Of a DNA stretch of 64,000 nt, positions 7,657 through 19,856 are shown piece after piece; the first letter of the stretch is position 1; every line of letters starts with the position of its first letter. The notes beneath the pieces are model-generated. The model did not search any database and was not told the origin of the DNA. It was given only the letters and a program-made list of their open reading frames with translations. The stretch lies in NCBI RefSeq assembly GCF_021283545.2, contig NZ_CP128540.1, forward strand, positions 1,709,501 through 1,773,500, given 5' to 3'. The DNA comes from Pseudomonas alloputida (GTDB lineage Bacteria > Pseudomonadota > Gammaproteobacteria > Pseudomonadales > Pseudomonadaceae). The translations under genes were made by a program, and so were the position numbers.

Positions 7657-9039
7657 TCATGCATCACGTTCGTGGGCTAACACCGCGCTTGACGCCAGCC
7701 GCTGGCGCATCAGGAAGTACCCCGCCACCACCAGCAGTACCGTCAGCACCGTGAACCAGAATTGGAAACGCGATGCCGGGTCGAACGCCTGGGTGCCGAT
7801 GACTGCCAGCAAGGCGAACAGCGCAATGATATTGGTGTAGGGGAACAGCCAGGCACGGAAGGCGTTTGGGGCGACCGCTTCGTGGCGGGTTTTGATGCGC
7901 ATGGCCACGTGGGCGATGATGATGAAGATCCATACGACCATGACCAGGCTGCCGGTACTCTTGGCCAAGGTCATGAACAGGTCGCCGCCACTGACAAAGT
8001 GCACGGTCAGGATCATCGTGCAGATCGACAGGCTCAGCAGCAGTGCATTGATCGGTACGCCCTTGGCACTGGTGCGTGAGAACAGCTTGGGTGCGTGACC
8101 GCGCTGGCTCAGCGAGAACAGCATGCGTGAGTTGGAGAACATGAACGAGTTCATCACTGACATGAACGAGACGAACAGCACCAGTTTCATGGCCACTGCC
8201 GCACCACCGAACCCGGCCAGGCTGAACAGTGAAACATAGGGCGAGGCCAGGTTGGCCTTGTCGGTCCAGGGCAGGCAAAGGATCAGGATCGACACGGAAC
8301 CTACATAGAACAGCATCACCCGCAGGATCACGCTCTTGATCGCGCGGATCACGTTCTGTCGGGGGTTCTCTGATTCACCCGCGGCCACAGCGGCAATTTC
8401 GCTGCCGCCCAGGGAGAAAATCACCACGATAACGCCGGCCATCACCGGTGACAGGCCGTTGGGCATGAAGCCGTCATGGGCGGTGAGGTTGATCAGGCCT
8501 GGGGCGGGAATATCACTGTGCAGGCCGAGCAGGATCGAGACGCCCAGCAGCATGAAGATAAGGATGGTGGCGACCTTCATCGCGGCCAGCCAATACTCTA
8601 CTTCGGCAAACGAACGCACCGAGTAGGCGTTGCTGGCCATGAGTGTCACCAGCATCAGGAAGGCGCCTGCCCAGATCGGTAGCCAGGGCAGGAAGTCATG
8701 CAGGATGGCGCCCAGCAGTACCGCTTCCAGGGTGATGGTCATCATCGACTTGAACCAGTACAGCCAGCCGACCGCAAACCCAGCCCAGTCGCCGAGGTAG
8801 GTGTTGGCGTAGGTCGAGAACGACCCTGCATCCGGGTTGCGGCAGGCCATTTCGCCCAGCATGAACATGACCAGGGTGACCACCAGGCCACCAATGAAAT
8901 ACGACAGTATGGCCGCGGGCCCTGCCGATGCGATCAGTGAGCCCGAGCCCATGAACAGCCCTGCACCGATCACCCCACCCAGCGCGATCATGGTGATATG
9001 CCGCTGCTTGAGGCTTTGCTTCAAACCGTGTGATTGCAT
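7657..9039 (-). CDS. Amino-acid permease of the APC family
   Basis: Inner-membrane proton-coupled amino-acid symporter, 460 aa, about 12 hydrophobic helices. The N-terminal consensus LKQRHITMIALGGVIGAGLFMGSG and the helix 6 region GGSEIAAVAAGESENPR are typical of the amino-acid transporter subfamily that includes GabP, AroP, ProY and CycA; the substrate cannot be fixed from sequence alone. The start is ATG 9039 (MQSHGLKQSLKQ), preceded by AGAGGACAAGGA; a 112-residue upstream extension of the open frame has no conserved features and is rejected. It is transcribed towards tRNA-Arg(CCU). Confidence 0.93.
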   Translation of the reverse strand: MQSHGLKQSLKQRHITMIALGGVIGAGLFMGSGSLIASAGPAAILSYFIGGLVVTLVMFMLGEMACRNPDAGSFSTYANTYLGDWAGFAVGWLYWFKSMMTITLEAVLLGAILHDFLPWLPIWAGAFLMLVTLMASNAYSVRSFAEVEYWLAAMKVATILIFMLLGVSILLGLHSDIPAPGLINLTAHDGFMPNGLSPVMAGVIVVIFSLGGSEIAAVAAGESENPRQNVIRAIKSVILRVMLFYVGSVSILILCLPWTDKANLASPYVSLFSLAGFGGAAVAMKLVLFVSFMSVMNSFMFSNSRMLFSLSQRGHAPKLFSRTSAKGVPINALLLSLSICTMILTVHFVSGGDLFMTLAKSTGSLVMVVWIFIIIAHVAMRIKTRHEAVAPNAFRAWLFPYTNIIALFALLAVIGTQAFDPASRFQFWFTVLTVLLVVAGYFLMRQRLASSAVLAHERDA

Positions 9040-9343
9040 TTCCTTGTCCTCTCTTATTTTAGGGGGGATCCGACATCGTTCCCCTACGCAGGCATCGTCA
9101 TGCGCCTGCGTCCACGCGTGGCAAATAGCTACCAGCCTGCCACCCTGGACAATAAGGCCAAGGACCTCAAACGAATTCTCTGCACAACATCCTGCCGATT
9201 TTTCCTGAGACCGGTGATGGCGCCGGTAGCGTTGCAGTTGACGAAGCCATGCACCACCTGAACGTCGACGCCACCGGACGACGATCAGGCTGGGGCGCCT
9301 TGGACGAACCGCGGCGCTATTCTTACCGGCCGCTGCCACACCC
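9040..9343. other. Intergenic region upstream of the permease
   Basis: About 300 bp between the permease start and the 3' end of the next minus-strand gene. Open frames here are short overlaps on the opposite strand. It should contain the permease promoter; I see no terminator, RNA gene or repeat with confidence. Confidence 0.3.
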
Positions 9344-9871
9344 TCATACCGGGCGTGCTGCTTGTTGCTCTTCATCCAGGCCGCCGTCCACCTTGGCGAC
9401 CTGCTCTTGCGCTTTCTCCTCGATCTTGCGCTCGATGTCTTCTTTCATGCGCTGGGCGATCAACTCGTCGACCTTTGCTTTCATTTCGGGCGGCAGGGCG
9501 TCGTACTCTTCTTCGGTCAAGCCGATTTCACGCAGCAGTTTTTCCTTGATCATCTCGCCGGGCGACTTGGACATGAAGTCGTGAAATTCCTGCCGGGCAG
9601 TCTTGGGCGGCAGGGGTTCTCCGATGATCGTCTCGGTGGTCGCAGAACCTAGGTTTTGCAGCATCACCTTGAACTTGGCAAAGGCTTCTGCACGAGCATC
9701 CTCTGCGTTTTGCTGAGCGGTGCTGCCCCCGCTCTGATGTTGGCTCGCCGTGTTGGCGGTGGATATTGGCGTGCGCAGCGGTGCAATCTGGGCCACTGTC
9801 TGCTCATCGCTGGTGTACCGAGGCTGGTGGAGCGTGGGCTGCCAGCTGACGCCGTTAGGGGCGATTATCAT
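9344..9871 (-). CDS. Hypothetical protein, charged helical C-terminus
   Basis: 175 aa from ATG 9871 (MIIAPNGVSWQP), preceded by a near-perfect ribosome-binding site (AAGGAGG); the longer frame adds 16 residues upstream of that site. The N-terminal 60 residues are low-complexity (Gln/Ser/Thr/Ala). Residues about 60-175 are strongly charged and helical (EYDALPPEMKAKVDELIAQR, then a coiled-coil-like stretch). There is no signal peptide or membrane segment and I do not recognise a family. It is divergent from the PAS-GGDEF gene, 215 bp away, so shared regulation is possible. Confidence 0.75.
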   Translation of the reverse strand: MIIAPNGVSWQPTLHQPRYTSDEQTVAQIAPLRTPISTANTASQHQSGGSTAQQNAEDARAEAFAKFKVMLQNLGSATTETIIGEPLPPKTARQEFHDFMSKSPGEMIKEKLLREIGLTEEEYDALPPEMKAKVDELIAQRMKEDIERKIEEKAQEQVAKVDGGLDEEQQAARPV

Positions 9872-9955
9872 GTTTCCTCCTTGGAAATCTCGTTGGCAGG
9901 TACCAAGCGCAAAATCCATGCCAGCGCTGTGCCGGTCGAAATCAGGGCGTTGGCA

Positions 9956-10072
9956 CTATTTCGGTTGCACGTGGGTGGGCATATGCTTGCCCGTGATAGG
10001 CATCATCTTGCCGCTCGCGGCAATCAACACCACTGTCGGCAGCCCCTTGATCGGAGCGCAGTTGCTGGGCAT
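9956..10072 (-). CDS. Possible 38-residue small protein (unconfirmed)
   Basis: Frame of 38 codons (MPSNCAPIKGLPTVVLIAAS at the start) in the gap between the hypothetical gene and the divergent cyclase gene. About 80% of third positions are G/C, as in real genes here. There is no good ribosome-binding site, and the frame stays open into the opposite-strand cyclase gene, so it may be a remnant or chance. The stretch LPTVVLIAASGKMMPI looks strand-like, vaguely like thioredoxin-fold proteins, but this is too short to assign. Confidence 0.25.
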   Translation of the reverse strand: MPSNCAPIKGLPTVVLIAASGKMMPITGKHMPTHVQPK

Positions 10073-10086
10073 CAGGGAGAGCGTCC

Positions 10087-11085
10087 ATGAGTCAAGACAC
10101 CAGGCCGGTACCTGCCGGCTTCAGTGAACAGCAATTGCACACCTTGTTCGATTTGATCAGCGATGGCATCTGGGACTGGAATGCCAATACGGGTTACGTC
10201 TATCGCAACCCGGGCTGGTACAGCATGCTGGGTTATGCCAGCCACTCCATGGCCAACTCGGTATTTACCTGGGAAAGCGTGATCCATCCCGAAGACTATC
10301 CACGGGTAATGGCCCATTTCGAGGCCTACATCAATCATCGCAACGAGCGCTACCGCATTGAATACCGTTGCCGTTGTCAGGACGGCAGCTACATCTGGAT
10401 CGAAGACAGCGGCTACATCATCGCGCATAACGAGGACGGTTCCGTGGCACGCATGCTGGGTGCGCATCGCAATATCGACGCTGGCAAGCGTTTGGTGTCT
10501 CAACTGGAACAGAAGAACCAGTCGCTGGAGTTTCAGGTGGCCGAACGCACCCGTGAGTTGTCCTGGGTGAACCAGCAGTTGCAGCGGCAACTGGACGAGA
10601 ACCGTGAATTGGCCGAACGCGATGCGTTGACCCGTGTCGCCAACCGTTACCGGCTGGAGAGCGCGTTGCAGCTGGAGTGCCAGCGCGCCCAGCGCTTCCG
10701 CCAGCCGTTGTCGCTGATTGCCATGGACATGGATGATTTCAAGCCGATCAACGACCGCTACGGTCACGCCCGTGGCGATGCGGCGCTGGTCCGGGTGGCC
10801 GAAAGCCTGCGCACCTGCTTGCGCGAACTGGACCTGCTGGCGCGCTGGGGCGGTGACGAGTTCGTCATCGTGCTGCCGCAGACCGCGCTGGGGGAGGCGC
10901 TGGATGTGGCGGCGCGCTTGCGTCAGGTGCTGGAGCAGGTGGAGCCGGTGGGTGACTGCCGGCTGACCATGAGCTATGGCGTGGTGCAATGGCGGGAAGG
11001 GGAGGACCAGCACGCGCTGCTGGCGCGTGCCGACAAGGCGCTCTACAGGGCCAAGGGGACAGGCAAGAACGCAATTGCCGAGTAG
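10087..11085 (+). CDS. PAS-GGDEF diguanylate cyclase
   Basis: Predicted cytoplasmic enzyme making c-di-GMP from two GTP. 332 aa. A PAS domain with PAC motif (about 12-135; DGSYIWIEDSGYI) is followed by a coiled-coil linker (about 140-178) and a GGDEF domain (about 180-330). The active-site GGDEF is intact at 255-259, and an RxxD inhibitory site (RELD, 246-249) lies five residues upstream, so feedback inhibition by product is likely. There are no membrane segments, so the PAS domain should sense a cytosolic cue. It is divergent from a hypothetical gene and convergent with lpdV. Its target (biofilm or flagellum) is inferred only. Confidence 0.93.
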   Translation: MSQDTRPVPAGFSEQQLHTLFDLISDGIWDWNANTGYVYRNPGWYSMLGYASHSMANSVFTWESVIHPEDYPRVMAHFEAYINHRNERYRIEYRCRCQDGSYIWIEDSGYIIAHNEDGSVARMLGAHRNIDAGKRLVSQLEQKNQSLEFQVAERTRELSWVNQQLQRQLDENRELAERDALTRVANRYRLESALQLECQRAQRFRQPLSLIAMDMDDFKPINDRYGHARGDAALVRVAESLRTCLRELDLLARWGGDEFVIVLPQTALGEALDVAARLRQVLEQVEPVGDCRLTMSYGVVQWREGEDQHALLARADKALYRAKGTGKNAIAE

Positions 11086-11134
11086 CTAGCCCCTCAAAGA
11101 GTGTGCGGTTCTCTGGAGGCTTAGATGGCCTGAA

Positions 11135-11172
11135 TGAAAAAAGACCCGCAGCGCCTCTCGGCGCAGCGGGCC
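11135..11172 (-). terminator. Terminator of the bkd operon
   Basis: Read on the minus strand: GCCCGCTGCGCC, loop GAGA, GGCGCTGCGGGTC, followed by TTTTTTC. It lies about 25-60 bp after the lpdV stop. Confidence 0.8.
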
Positions 11173-11196
11173 AAATCGGCCTCGGCCGCTTCAGTG

Positions 11197-12576
<1,380 letters not shown>

Positions 12577-12578
12577 GC

Positions 12579-13850
12579 TCACTCCACGAACAGGCAGGCG
12601 GGTTGTTCGAGCAGGCCACGTACGGCCTGGATGAACAGGGCGGCATCCATGCCATCGACCACGCGGTGGTCGAACGAGCTGGACAGGTTCATCATCTTGC
12701 GCACGACGATCTGGCCGTCGATCACCACTGGCCGTTCGACCATGCGGTTGACCCCGACGATTGCCACTTCCGGGGTGTTGACCACCGGCGTGCTGACAAT
12801 GCCACCCAGGGCGCCAAGGCTGGTCAGGGTGATGGTCGAGCCGGACAGCTCTTCACGGCTGGCCTTGTTGTTACGTGCAGCGTTGGCCAGGCGCGAAATC
12901 TCGCCGGCATTGGCCCACAGGCTGCCCGCTTCGGCGTGGCGCAGCACGGGCACCATCAGGCCGTTGTCACCTTGGGTGGCAATGCCCACATGCACCGCGC
13001 CATGGCGGGTGATGATCTGCGCTTCGTCATCGTAGGTCGCGTTGATCTGCGGGAAGTCACGCAGCGCCACGACCAGGGCGCGTACCAGGAATGGCAGCAA
13101 GGTCAGCTTGCCCCGGCTGTCGCCGTGCTTGCTGTTGAGTTGCTGGCGCAGGGCCTCCAGGGCGGTGACGTCGATTTCCTCGACATAACTGAAGTGCGCG
13201 ACCCGGCGTTTGGCGTCCTGCATGCGCTGGGCAATCTTGCGGCGCAGGCCGATCACTGGCACCTGCTCGCTGTCGGTGCGCTTGGCATAACCATCAGGTG
13301 CTTGCCCGGCATTGCTTTGCGGCTTGCTCATGAAGGCATCGAGGTCTTCGTGCAGAATACGCCCGGCCGGGCCGCTACCATGCACATAACGCAGTTCGAT
13401 ACCGGCGTCCAGGGCGCGTTTGCGCACGGCAGGCGAGGCCAGCGGCTTGTCGCCCGGCTGGCGCGGCACGATGGGCGCAGCTTCGTGGTTGGCGGGCGCC
13501 TGGTACACGGCGGGTTTTACGTCTTTCTGCGGTTCCGGCTTGGCTGCAATGGGGGCAGCCGGGGCCTCTACCGGTTTTGGCTGAGGCACATCCACATGGT
13601 TGCCGCTGCCTTCCACTTCGATGCGGATCAGTTCGCTACCGACCGCCATCACTTCCCCGGGCTGGCCACCCAGGGCCAACACCTTGCCGCTGACCGGCGA
13701 GGGGATTTCCACGGTGGCCTTGTCGGTCATGACGTCGGCCACCACCTGGTCCTCGGCGATGATGTCGCCGACCTTGACGAACCATTCCACCAACTCGACC
13801 TGCGCGATGCCTTCGCCAATGTCCGGCATCTTGATGACGTGCGTGCCCAT
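12579..13850 (-). CDS. bkdB: Lipoamide acyltransferase (E2) of branched-chain keto-acid dehydrogenase
   Basis: Core of the complex: transfers branched acyl groups from E1 to CoA. 423 aa. An N-terminal lipoyl domain (about 3-78) has the lipoylated lysine in [11 protein letters not shown], followed by a Pro/Ala-rich linker (about 85-135) and an E1/E3-binding domain (about 140-180; [16 protein letters not shown]). The C-terminal catalytic domain carries the [12 protein letters not shown] active-site motif (HxxxDG). The start ATG 13850 lies immediately after the bkdA2 stop. Confidence 0.97.
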   Translation of the reverse strand: MGTHVIKMPDIGEGIAQVELVEWFVKVGDIIAEDQVVADVMTDKATVEIPSPVSGKVLALGGQPGEVMAVGSELIRIEVEGSGNHVDVPQPKPVEAPAAPIAAKPEPQKDVKPAVYQAPANHEAAPIVPRQPGDKPLASPAVRKRALDAGIELRYVHGSGPAGRILHEDLDAFMSKPQSNAGQAPDGYAKRTDSEQVPVIGLRRKIAQRMQDAKRRVAHFSYVEEIDVTALEALRQQLNSKHGDSRGKLTLLPFLVRALVVALRDFPQINATYDDEAQIITRHGAVHVGIATQGDNGLMVPVLRHAEAGSLWANAGEISRLANAARNNKASREELSGSTITLTSLGALGGIVSTPVVNTPEVAIVGVNRMVERPVVIDGQIVVRKMMNLSSSFDHRVVDGMDAALFIQAVRGLLEQPACLFVE

Positions 13851-14909
13851 TCAGACCTCCATGACCTTTTTCAGTGCCGCACCTACCCGCGAAGGGCCTG
13901 GGAAGTAAGCCCATTCCTGTGCGTGAGGGTAGGGGGTGTCCCAGCCGGTGACGCGTTCGATCGGCGCCTCCAGGTGGTGGAAGCAGTGCTCCTGCACCAG
14001 CGACACCAGCTCGGCACCGAAGCCGCAGGTGCGGGTGGCCTCGTGCACCACCACGCAACGGCCGGTCTTTTTCACCGACTCGACGATAGTGTCCAGGTCC
14101 AGCGGCCACAGGCTGCGCAGGTCGATCACTTCGGCATCGACGCCGCTTTCTTCGGCGGCCACCTGGGCCACGTACACCGTGGTGCCGTAGGTCAGCACGG
14201 TCACGTCATTGCCAGGGCGGGTAATGGCGGCCTTGTCCAGCGGTACGGTGTAATAACCGTCGGGCACGGCGCTGTGCGGGTGCTTCGACCACGGGGTTAC
14301 AGGGCGGTCGTGGTGGCCATCGAACGGGCCGTTGTACAGGCGTTTGGGCTCCAGGAAGATTACCGGGTCGTCGCATTCGATCGAGGCAATCAACAGGCCT
14401 TTGGCGTCATAAGGGTTGGACGGCATCACGGTGCGCAGGCCGCACACCTGGGTGAACATCGCTTCCGGGCTCTGGCTGTGAGTCTGGCCGCCATAGATGC
14501 CGCCGCCGCAAGGCATGCGCAGGGTCAGCGGGGCAATGAACTCGCCGGCCGAACGGTAACGCAGGCGGGCCAGCTCGGAGACGATCTGGTCGGAGGCCGG
14601 GTAGAAGTAGTCGGCGAACTGGATCTCCACCACCGGGCGCAGGCCATAGGCACCCATGCCCACGGCGGTACCGACGATGCCGCTCTCGGAGATGGGCGCG
14701 TCGAACACGCGCGATTTGCCGTACTTGTTCTGCAGGCCTTCGGTGCAGCGGAACACGCCGCCGAAGTAACCGACGTCCTGGCCGTACACCACCACATTGT
14801 CGTCGCGCTCAAGCATGACATCCATGGCCGAGCGCAGGGCCTGGATCATGGTCATGGTAGTGGTGGCCATGGCGGTTTCCGGGTTGATGCTGTTGTTGTG
14901 GTCGTTCAT
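13851..14909 (-). CDS. bkdA2: Branched-chain keto-acid dehydrogenase E1 beta subunit
   Basis: Forms the alpha2beta2 E1 decarboxylase with BkdA1, oxidatively decarboxylating keto acids derived from Val, Leu and Ile. 352 aa, a transketolase-like pyrimidine-binding domain (VYGQDVGYFGGVFRCTEG; FDAPISESGIVGTAVGMG) plus the transketolase C-terminal domain (VIDLRSLWPLD). Start ATG 14909 (MNDHNNSINPETA) is one base after the bkdA1 stop; the longer frame runs back through bkdA1 and is not coding there. Confidence 0.97.
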   Translation of the reverse strand: MNDHNNSINPETAMATTTMTMIQALRSAMDVMLERDDNVVVYGQDVGYFGGVFRCTEGLQNKYGKSRVFDAPISESGIVGTAVGMGAYGLRPVVEIQFADYFYPASDQIVSELARLRYRSAGEFIAPLTLRMPCGGGIYGGQTHSQSPEAMFTQVCGLRTVMPSNPYDAKGLLIASIECDDPVIFLEPKRLYNGPFDGHHDRPVTPWSKHPHSAVPDGYYTVPLDKAAITRPGNDVTVLTYGTTVYVAQVAAEESGVDAEVIDLRSLWPLDLDTIVESVKKTGRCVVVHEATRTCGFGAELVSLVQEHCFHHLEAPIERVTGWDTPYPHAQEWAYFPGPSRVGAALKKVMEV

Positions 14910-14910
14910 C

Positions 14911-16341
<1,431 letters not shown>

Positions 16342-16827
16342 ATGCGCAAACTCGATCGTACTGATATCGGCATTCTCAACAGCCTGCAAGAGAACGCCCG
16401 CATCACCAATGCCGAGCTGGCACGCTCGGTGAACCTGTCGCCCACGCCTTGTTTCAATCGGGTGCGGGCCATGGAAGAGCTGGGGGTGATTCGCCAGCAG
16501 GTGACCTTGCTGTCGCCTGAGGTGCTGGGGCTGGATGTGAATGTGTTTATCCATGTCAGCCTGGAAAAACAGGTGGAGCAGTCGTTGCATCGCTTTGAAG
16601 AAGAGATCGCCGAGCGGCCTGAGGTGATGGAGTGCTACCTGATGACCGGCGATCCGGATTACCTGCTGCGGGTGCTGCTGCCGAGCATCCAGGCGCTGGA
16701 GCGGTTTCTCGATTACCTGACGCGCTTGCCAGGGGTAGCCAATATTCGCTCGAGTTTTGCCCTGAAGCAGGTGCGCTACAAGACGGCGTTGCCGTTGCCG
16801 GCCAATGGCATGACCTTGCGGGAGTAG
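16342..16827 (+). CDS. bkdR: Lrp/AsnC-family activator of the bkd operon
   Basis: Leucine-responsive-protein family regulator, 161 aa. N-terminal helix-turn-helix (about 5-60; [24 protein letters not shown] is split over residues 4-27, then [18 protein letters not shown]), then the RAM ligand-binding domain (about 70-150; [15 protein letters not shown]). It responds to branched-chain amino acids in P. putida. Divergent from bkdA1, which fits its role as the operon activator. Confidence 0.95.
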   Translation: MRKLDRTDIGILNSLQENARITNAELARSVNLSPTPCFNRVRAMEELGVIRQQVTLLSPEVLGLDVNVFIHVSLEKQVEQSLHRFEEEIAERPEVMECYLMTGDPDYLLRVLLPSIQALERFLDYLTRLPGVANIRSSFALKQVRYKTALPLPANGMTLRE

Positions 16828-16859
16828 GGGGCGGCGCCGGCACAAGGATCGCATCCACC

Positions 16860-16893
16860 TGTAGGCGCGGGTTCACCCGCGAAGAGGCCGGCA
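16860..16893 (+). repeat. REP sequence (P. putida type), downstream of bkdR
   Basis: TGTAGGCGCGGGTTCACCCGCGAAGAGGCCGGCAC: palindromic core GCGGGTTCACCCGC preceded by gtagg. Same family as copies at 19759, 24384, 37642 and 50544. Confidence 0.85.
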
Positions 16894-16974
16894 CAGCCAC
16901 CCAATAGGCTGCTTGATATTTTGAACACCCGCAGCCTATGTTGTTGTCAGCCTACAACAACAAGGACAAGCGTC

Positions 16975-18297
16975 ATGAGCACTGCTCAGCTCCAGGGCAT
17001 CGACGAAATCGAATGCGTCACCCCCGACCTCAACGGCGTTCCGCGCGGCAAGGTGATGACCGCCGAAGGCTTCCTCGAAGGCCGTCGTCTGCAGATGGCC
17101 CGGGGCGTGCTGCTGCAATGCATCATGGGCGGTTATCCACCAGCGAAATTCTACGGCAGTGACGACGGCGACCTGGCACTGGTGGCCGAACCCAGTCAGG
17201 TCCACCGCCTGCCCTGGAGCGATGACGGCCGCGCCTTGGCCATCTGTGATGCCAACGAGCTGGATGGCCGGCCCTCGGCACTGTCCACACGGGGCCAGCT
17301 GAAGGCCGTGATAGCCCGCTATGCGGCACTGGGCCTGGCGCCGGTAGTGGCAACCGAGCTGGAGTTCTTCGTCTTTGCCCCCAACACCGACCCGCAGCAA
17401 CCGTTCCTGCCGCCTGTAGGCAGCGATGGCCGCCGCGAGCTGGGCCATTCGGCGTTCAGTGTCAGTTCCAACAACGGCCTGCGCCCGTTCTTCAAGGAGG
17501 TGTACCACTGCATGGCCGCGCTCGGCCTGCCACGTGACACCTTCATGCACGAAATGGGTGTCAGCCAGTTCGAGATCAACCTGCTGCACGGCGACCCGCT
17601 GCTGTTGGCCGACCAGACCTTCCTGTTCAAGCACCTGCTCAAGGAAGTGGCGCTCAAGCACGGGCTGACCGTGGTCTGCATGGCCAAGCCGCTGGCGCGT
17701 ACGCCCGGCAGTTCCATGCACATTCACCAGAGCCTGGTCGAGGCCGGCAGCGGCCGTAACGTATTCAGTGACGAGCAAGGCCTGCCGACAGAAACCTTCC
17801 ACCATTTCATCGGCGGGTTGCAGGCGTGCATGGCCGACTTCACCGCCCTGTTTGCACCCAACGTCAACTCCTACCAGCGCCTGTGCCACCCCTATGCCTC
17901 GCCGAACAATGCGTGCTGGTCCGAGGACAATCGCGCCGCTGGCTTGCGCATTCCGGCCAGTGCGCCGGTCGCGCGACGGGTGGAAAACCGCCTGCCTGGC
18001 GCCGATGCCAACCCCTACCTGGCCATTGCAGCCAGCCTGGCCGCCGGGCTGCATGGCATCGAGCAGCGCTTGCAGCCATCGCCGGCCATCCAGGGCGAAT
18101 TCGAAGTGCCCGAGCACCTGAGCCTGCCGTGCACGCTGCACGCGGCCCTTGAAAGGCTCAAGCGCAGCACGCTGGCGCGGGAACTGTTCGGCAGCGAGTT
18201 CATCGAAGGCTACATTGCCAGCAAGACCCTTGAGCTGAGCGATTTCTTCGACGAGATCACACCGTGGGAGCGTCGGGTCCTGGCGGCACAGGCCTGA
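16975..18297 (+). CDS. Glutamine-synthetase-family ligase (possible gamma-glutamylpolyamine synthetase)
   Basis: ATP-dependent amide ligase of the GlnA/PuuA family. 440 aa from ATG 16975 (MSTAQLQGIDEIECVTPD), preceded by AAGGACAAG; the upstream 18-residue extension is rejected. Metal and ATP-site motifs are visible: ELEFFVF, HEMGVSQFEINLLHGD, GSSMHIHQSL (HxH) and PNVNSYQRL. The N-terminal DLNGVPRGK segment resembles gamma-glutamyl-putrescine/ethanolamine ligases more than housekeeping GlnA, and the C-terminal adenylylation tyrosine motif of GlnA is absent. The substrate (a polyamine or other amine) is inferred. An MFS gene follows 131 bp downstream. Confidence 0.85.
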   Translation: MSTAQLQGIDEIECVTPDLNGVPRGKVMTAEGFLEGRRLQMARGVLLQCIMGGYPPAKFYGSDDGDLALVAEPSQVHRLPWSDDGRALAICDANELDGRPSALSTRGQLKAVIARYAALGLAPVVATELEFFVFAPNTDPQQPFLPPVGSDGRRELGHSAFSVSSNNGLRPFFKEVYHCMAALGLPRDTFMHEMGVSQFEINLLHGDPLLLADQTFLFKHLLKEVALKHGLTVVCMAKPLARTPGSSMHIHQSLVEAGSGRNVFSDEQGLPTETFHHFIGGLQACMADFTALFAPNVNSYQRLCHPYASPNNACWSEDNRAAGLRIPASAPVARRVENRLPGADANPYLAIAASLAAGLHGIEQRLQPSPAIQGEFEVPEHLSLPCTLHAALERLKRSTLARELFGSEFIEGYIASKTLELSDFFDEITPWERRVLAAQA

Positions 18298-18428
18298 GCG
18301 CGACACAACCTGCACCGGGCACGCCCCCGCAGTGCCAATTAGCTGTCGGGGGCCTGCGCCAGGCGGTTTTTGCCTTTATGCTGCTAGCACCCAAAACTGC
18401 CACCTGACCAGGGAGCTCCACGGGACGT

Positions 18429-19763
18429 ATGCGAAATGTATGGAAGCCGTTTCAGTCGTTGTATTTCGCCGCGCTGATGATGTTGATCGGCTCGGGCCTG
18501 CTCAGCACCTACCTGGCCCTGCGCCTGGCTGCCGACCATGTCGACAGCCTGTGGGTGGGTGCGTTGATGGCGGCCAACTACTTTGGTCTGGCGGTTGGCG
18601 GCAAGGTTGGCCACCGGCTGATCGGACGGGTAGGGCACATACGCGCCTATGCCACCTGTGCCGGTATCGTCGGCGCTGCGGTGCTCGGTCATGGCCTGAC
18701 CAGCTGGCTGCCGGCCTGGGTCGGGCTGCGCGTGATCGTCGGCCTGGGGATGATGTGCCAATACATGGTCATCGAGAGCTGGCTCAATGAGCAGGCCGAT
18801 GTGAAGCACCGGGGCGCGGTGTTCAGCGGCTACATGATTGCCTCGTACCTGGGGCTGGTGCTTGGCCAGTTGATTCTGGTGGTGCACCCGCAGCTCGGCC
18901 CTGAGCTGCTGATGTTGGTGGCGATGTGCTTTGCCCTGTGCCTGGTGCCCGTGGCGATGACCCGGCGTATTCACCCGGCGCCCTTGCGCCCGGCACCGAT
19001 GGAGCCGAAGTTCTTCATCAAGCGCGTGCCGCAGTCGCTCAGTACGGTGTTGGGCTCGGGGCTGATTGTCGGCTCGTTCTACGGTCTGGCGCCTTTGTAT
19101 GCGTCAAGCCAGGGGATGAGTACCGAGCAGATCGGTCTGTTCATGGGTAGCTGCATTTTTGCCGGCCTGCTGGTGCAGTGGCCGCTGGGCTGGTTGTCTG
19201 ACCGTTATGACCGGGCGGTGCTGATTCGGAGTGTGGCAGTGGGGCTGGCGCTGGCGGCTGCGCCATTGGCAATACTGCCCAGTGTGCCGCTGGAGTTGCT
19301 GTTCGGTATCGGCTTCCTGATCTCGTTGCTGCAGTTCTGCTTGTACCCGCTGGCGGTTGCCTTTTCCAATGACCACGTGGAAAGCGAGCGCCGGGTATCG
19401 CTGACGGCGATGCTGTTGGTGACCTACGGTGTGGGTGCATGCGTCGGCCCGCTGGCGGCAGGCGTTCTGATGAAAGTGCTGGGCGCGCAGATGCTGTATG
19501 CCTTCTTCGTATTCTTTGCCCTGGTGCTGGTCTGGCGCATTCGGCCGAAAGCGGTTACCGGCCTGCATCAGGTACAGGATGCACCGCTGGGCCACGTGGC
19601 GATGCCGGCGGCCGGTTCGCCATTGTCGGCGGCGCTGGACCCGCGGGTGGATGAGCAGACGGTGCAGGACGTGATGCAGGCGCCGGTGGCGGCTGAAGAC
19701 ACCGAGGATGAAGAGAAGGGCGCGCAGCAACAGGCGCCTGAAGAGGTCAGCAAGTCGGTGTAG
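18429..19763 (+). CDS. MFS transporter, YcaD-like
   Basis: Inner-membrane transporter with about 12 helices; 444 aa. YcaD-like features: SLYFAALMMLIGSGLLSTY at the N-terminus, GLRVIVGLGMMCQYMVIESW, then the second six-helix half with the loop motif GWLSDRYDRAVLIR. The last roughly 75 residues (after WRIRPKAV) are hydrophilic and acidic (EDTEDEEKGAQQQAP). The stop codon TAG lies inside the gtagg end of a REP, so the tail may be an evolutionary extension. Substrate unknown; proximity to the glutamine-synthetase-like gene could suggest amine or amino-acid export, but nothing proves it. Confidence 0.88.
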   Translation: MRNVWKPFQSLYFAALMMLIGSGLLSTYLALRLAADHVDSLWVGALMAANYFGLAVGGKVGHRLIGRVGHIRAYATCAGIVGAAVLGHGLTSWLPAWVGLRVIVGLGMMCQYMVIESWLNEQADVKHRGAVFSGYMIASYLGLVLGQLILVVHPQLGPELLMLVAMCFALCLVPVAMTRRIHPAPLRPAPMEPKFFIKRVPQSLSTVLGSGLIVGSFYGLAPLYASSQGMSTEQIGLFMGSCIFAGLLVQWPLGWLSDRYDRAVLIRSVAVGLALAAAPLAILPSVPLELLFGIGFLISLLQFCLYPLAVAFSNDHVESERRVSLTAMLLVTYGVGACVGPLAAGVLMKVLGAQMLYAFFVFFALVLVWRIRPKAVTGLHQVQDAPLGHVAMPAAGSPLSAALDPRVDEQTVQDVMQAPVAAEDTEDEEKGAQQQAPEEVSKSV

Positions 19764-19791
19764 GAGCGGGTTTACCCGCGAAGCGGCCAGC
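19759..19791 (+). repeat. REP sequence overlapping the MFS stop codon
   Basis: TGTAGGAGCGGGTTTACCCGCGAAGCGGCCAGC. The TAG of tgTAGg is the stop codon of the MFS gene. Confidence 0.85.
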
Positions 19792-19809
19792 CCAGCAGAA
19801 ACACAAATG

Positions 19810-19840
19810 AAAACGCCACCTCAGCAGGTGGCGTTTTCTG
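19810..19840. terminator. Bidirectional terminator between the MFS gene and flgZ
   Basis: AAAACGCCACCT-CAGC-AGGTGGCGTTTT, a perfect 12-bp stem with A- and T-runs, between convergent genes. Confidence 0.88.
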
Positions 19841-19856
19841 TTTTACCGACCGACGA

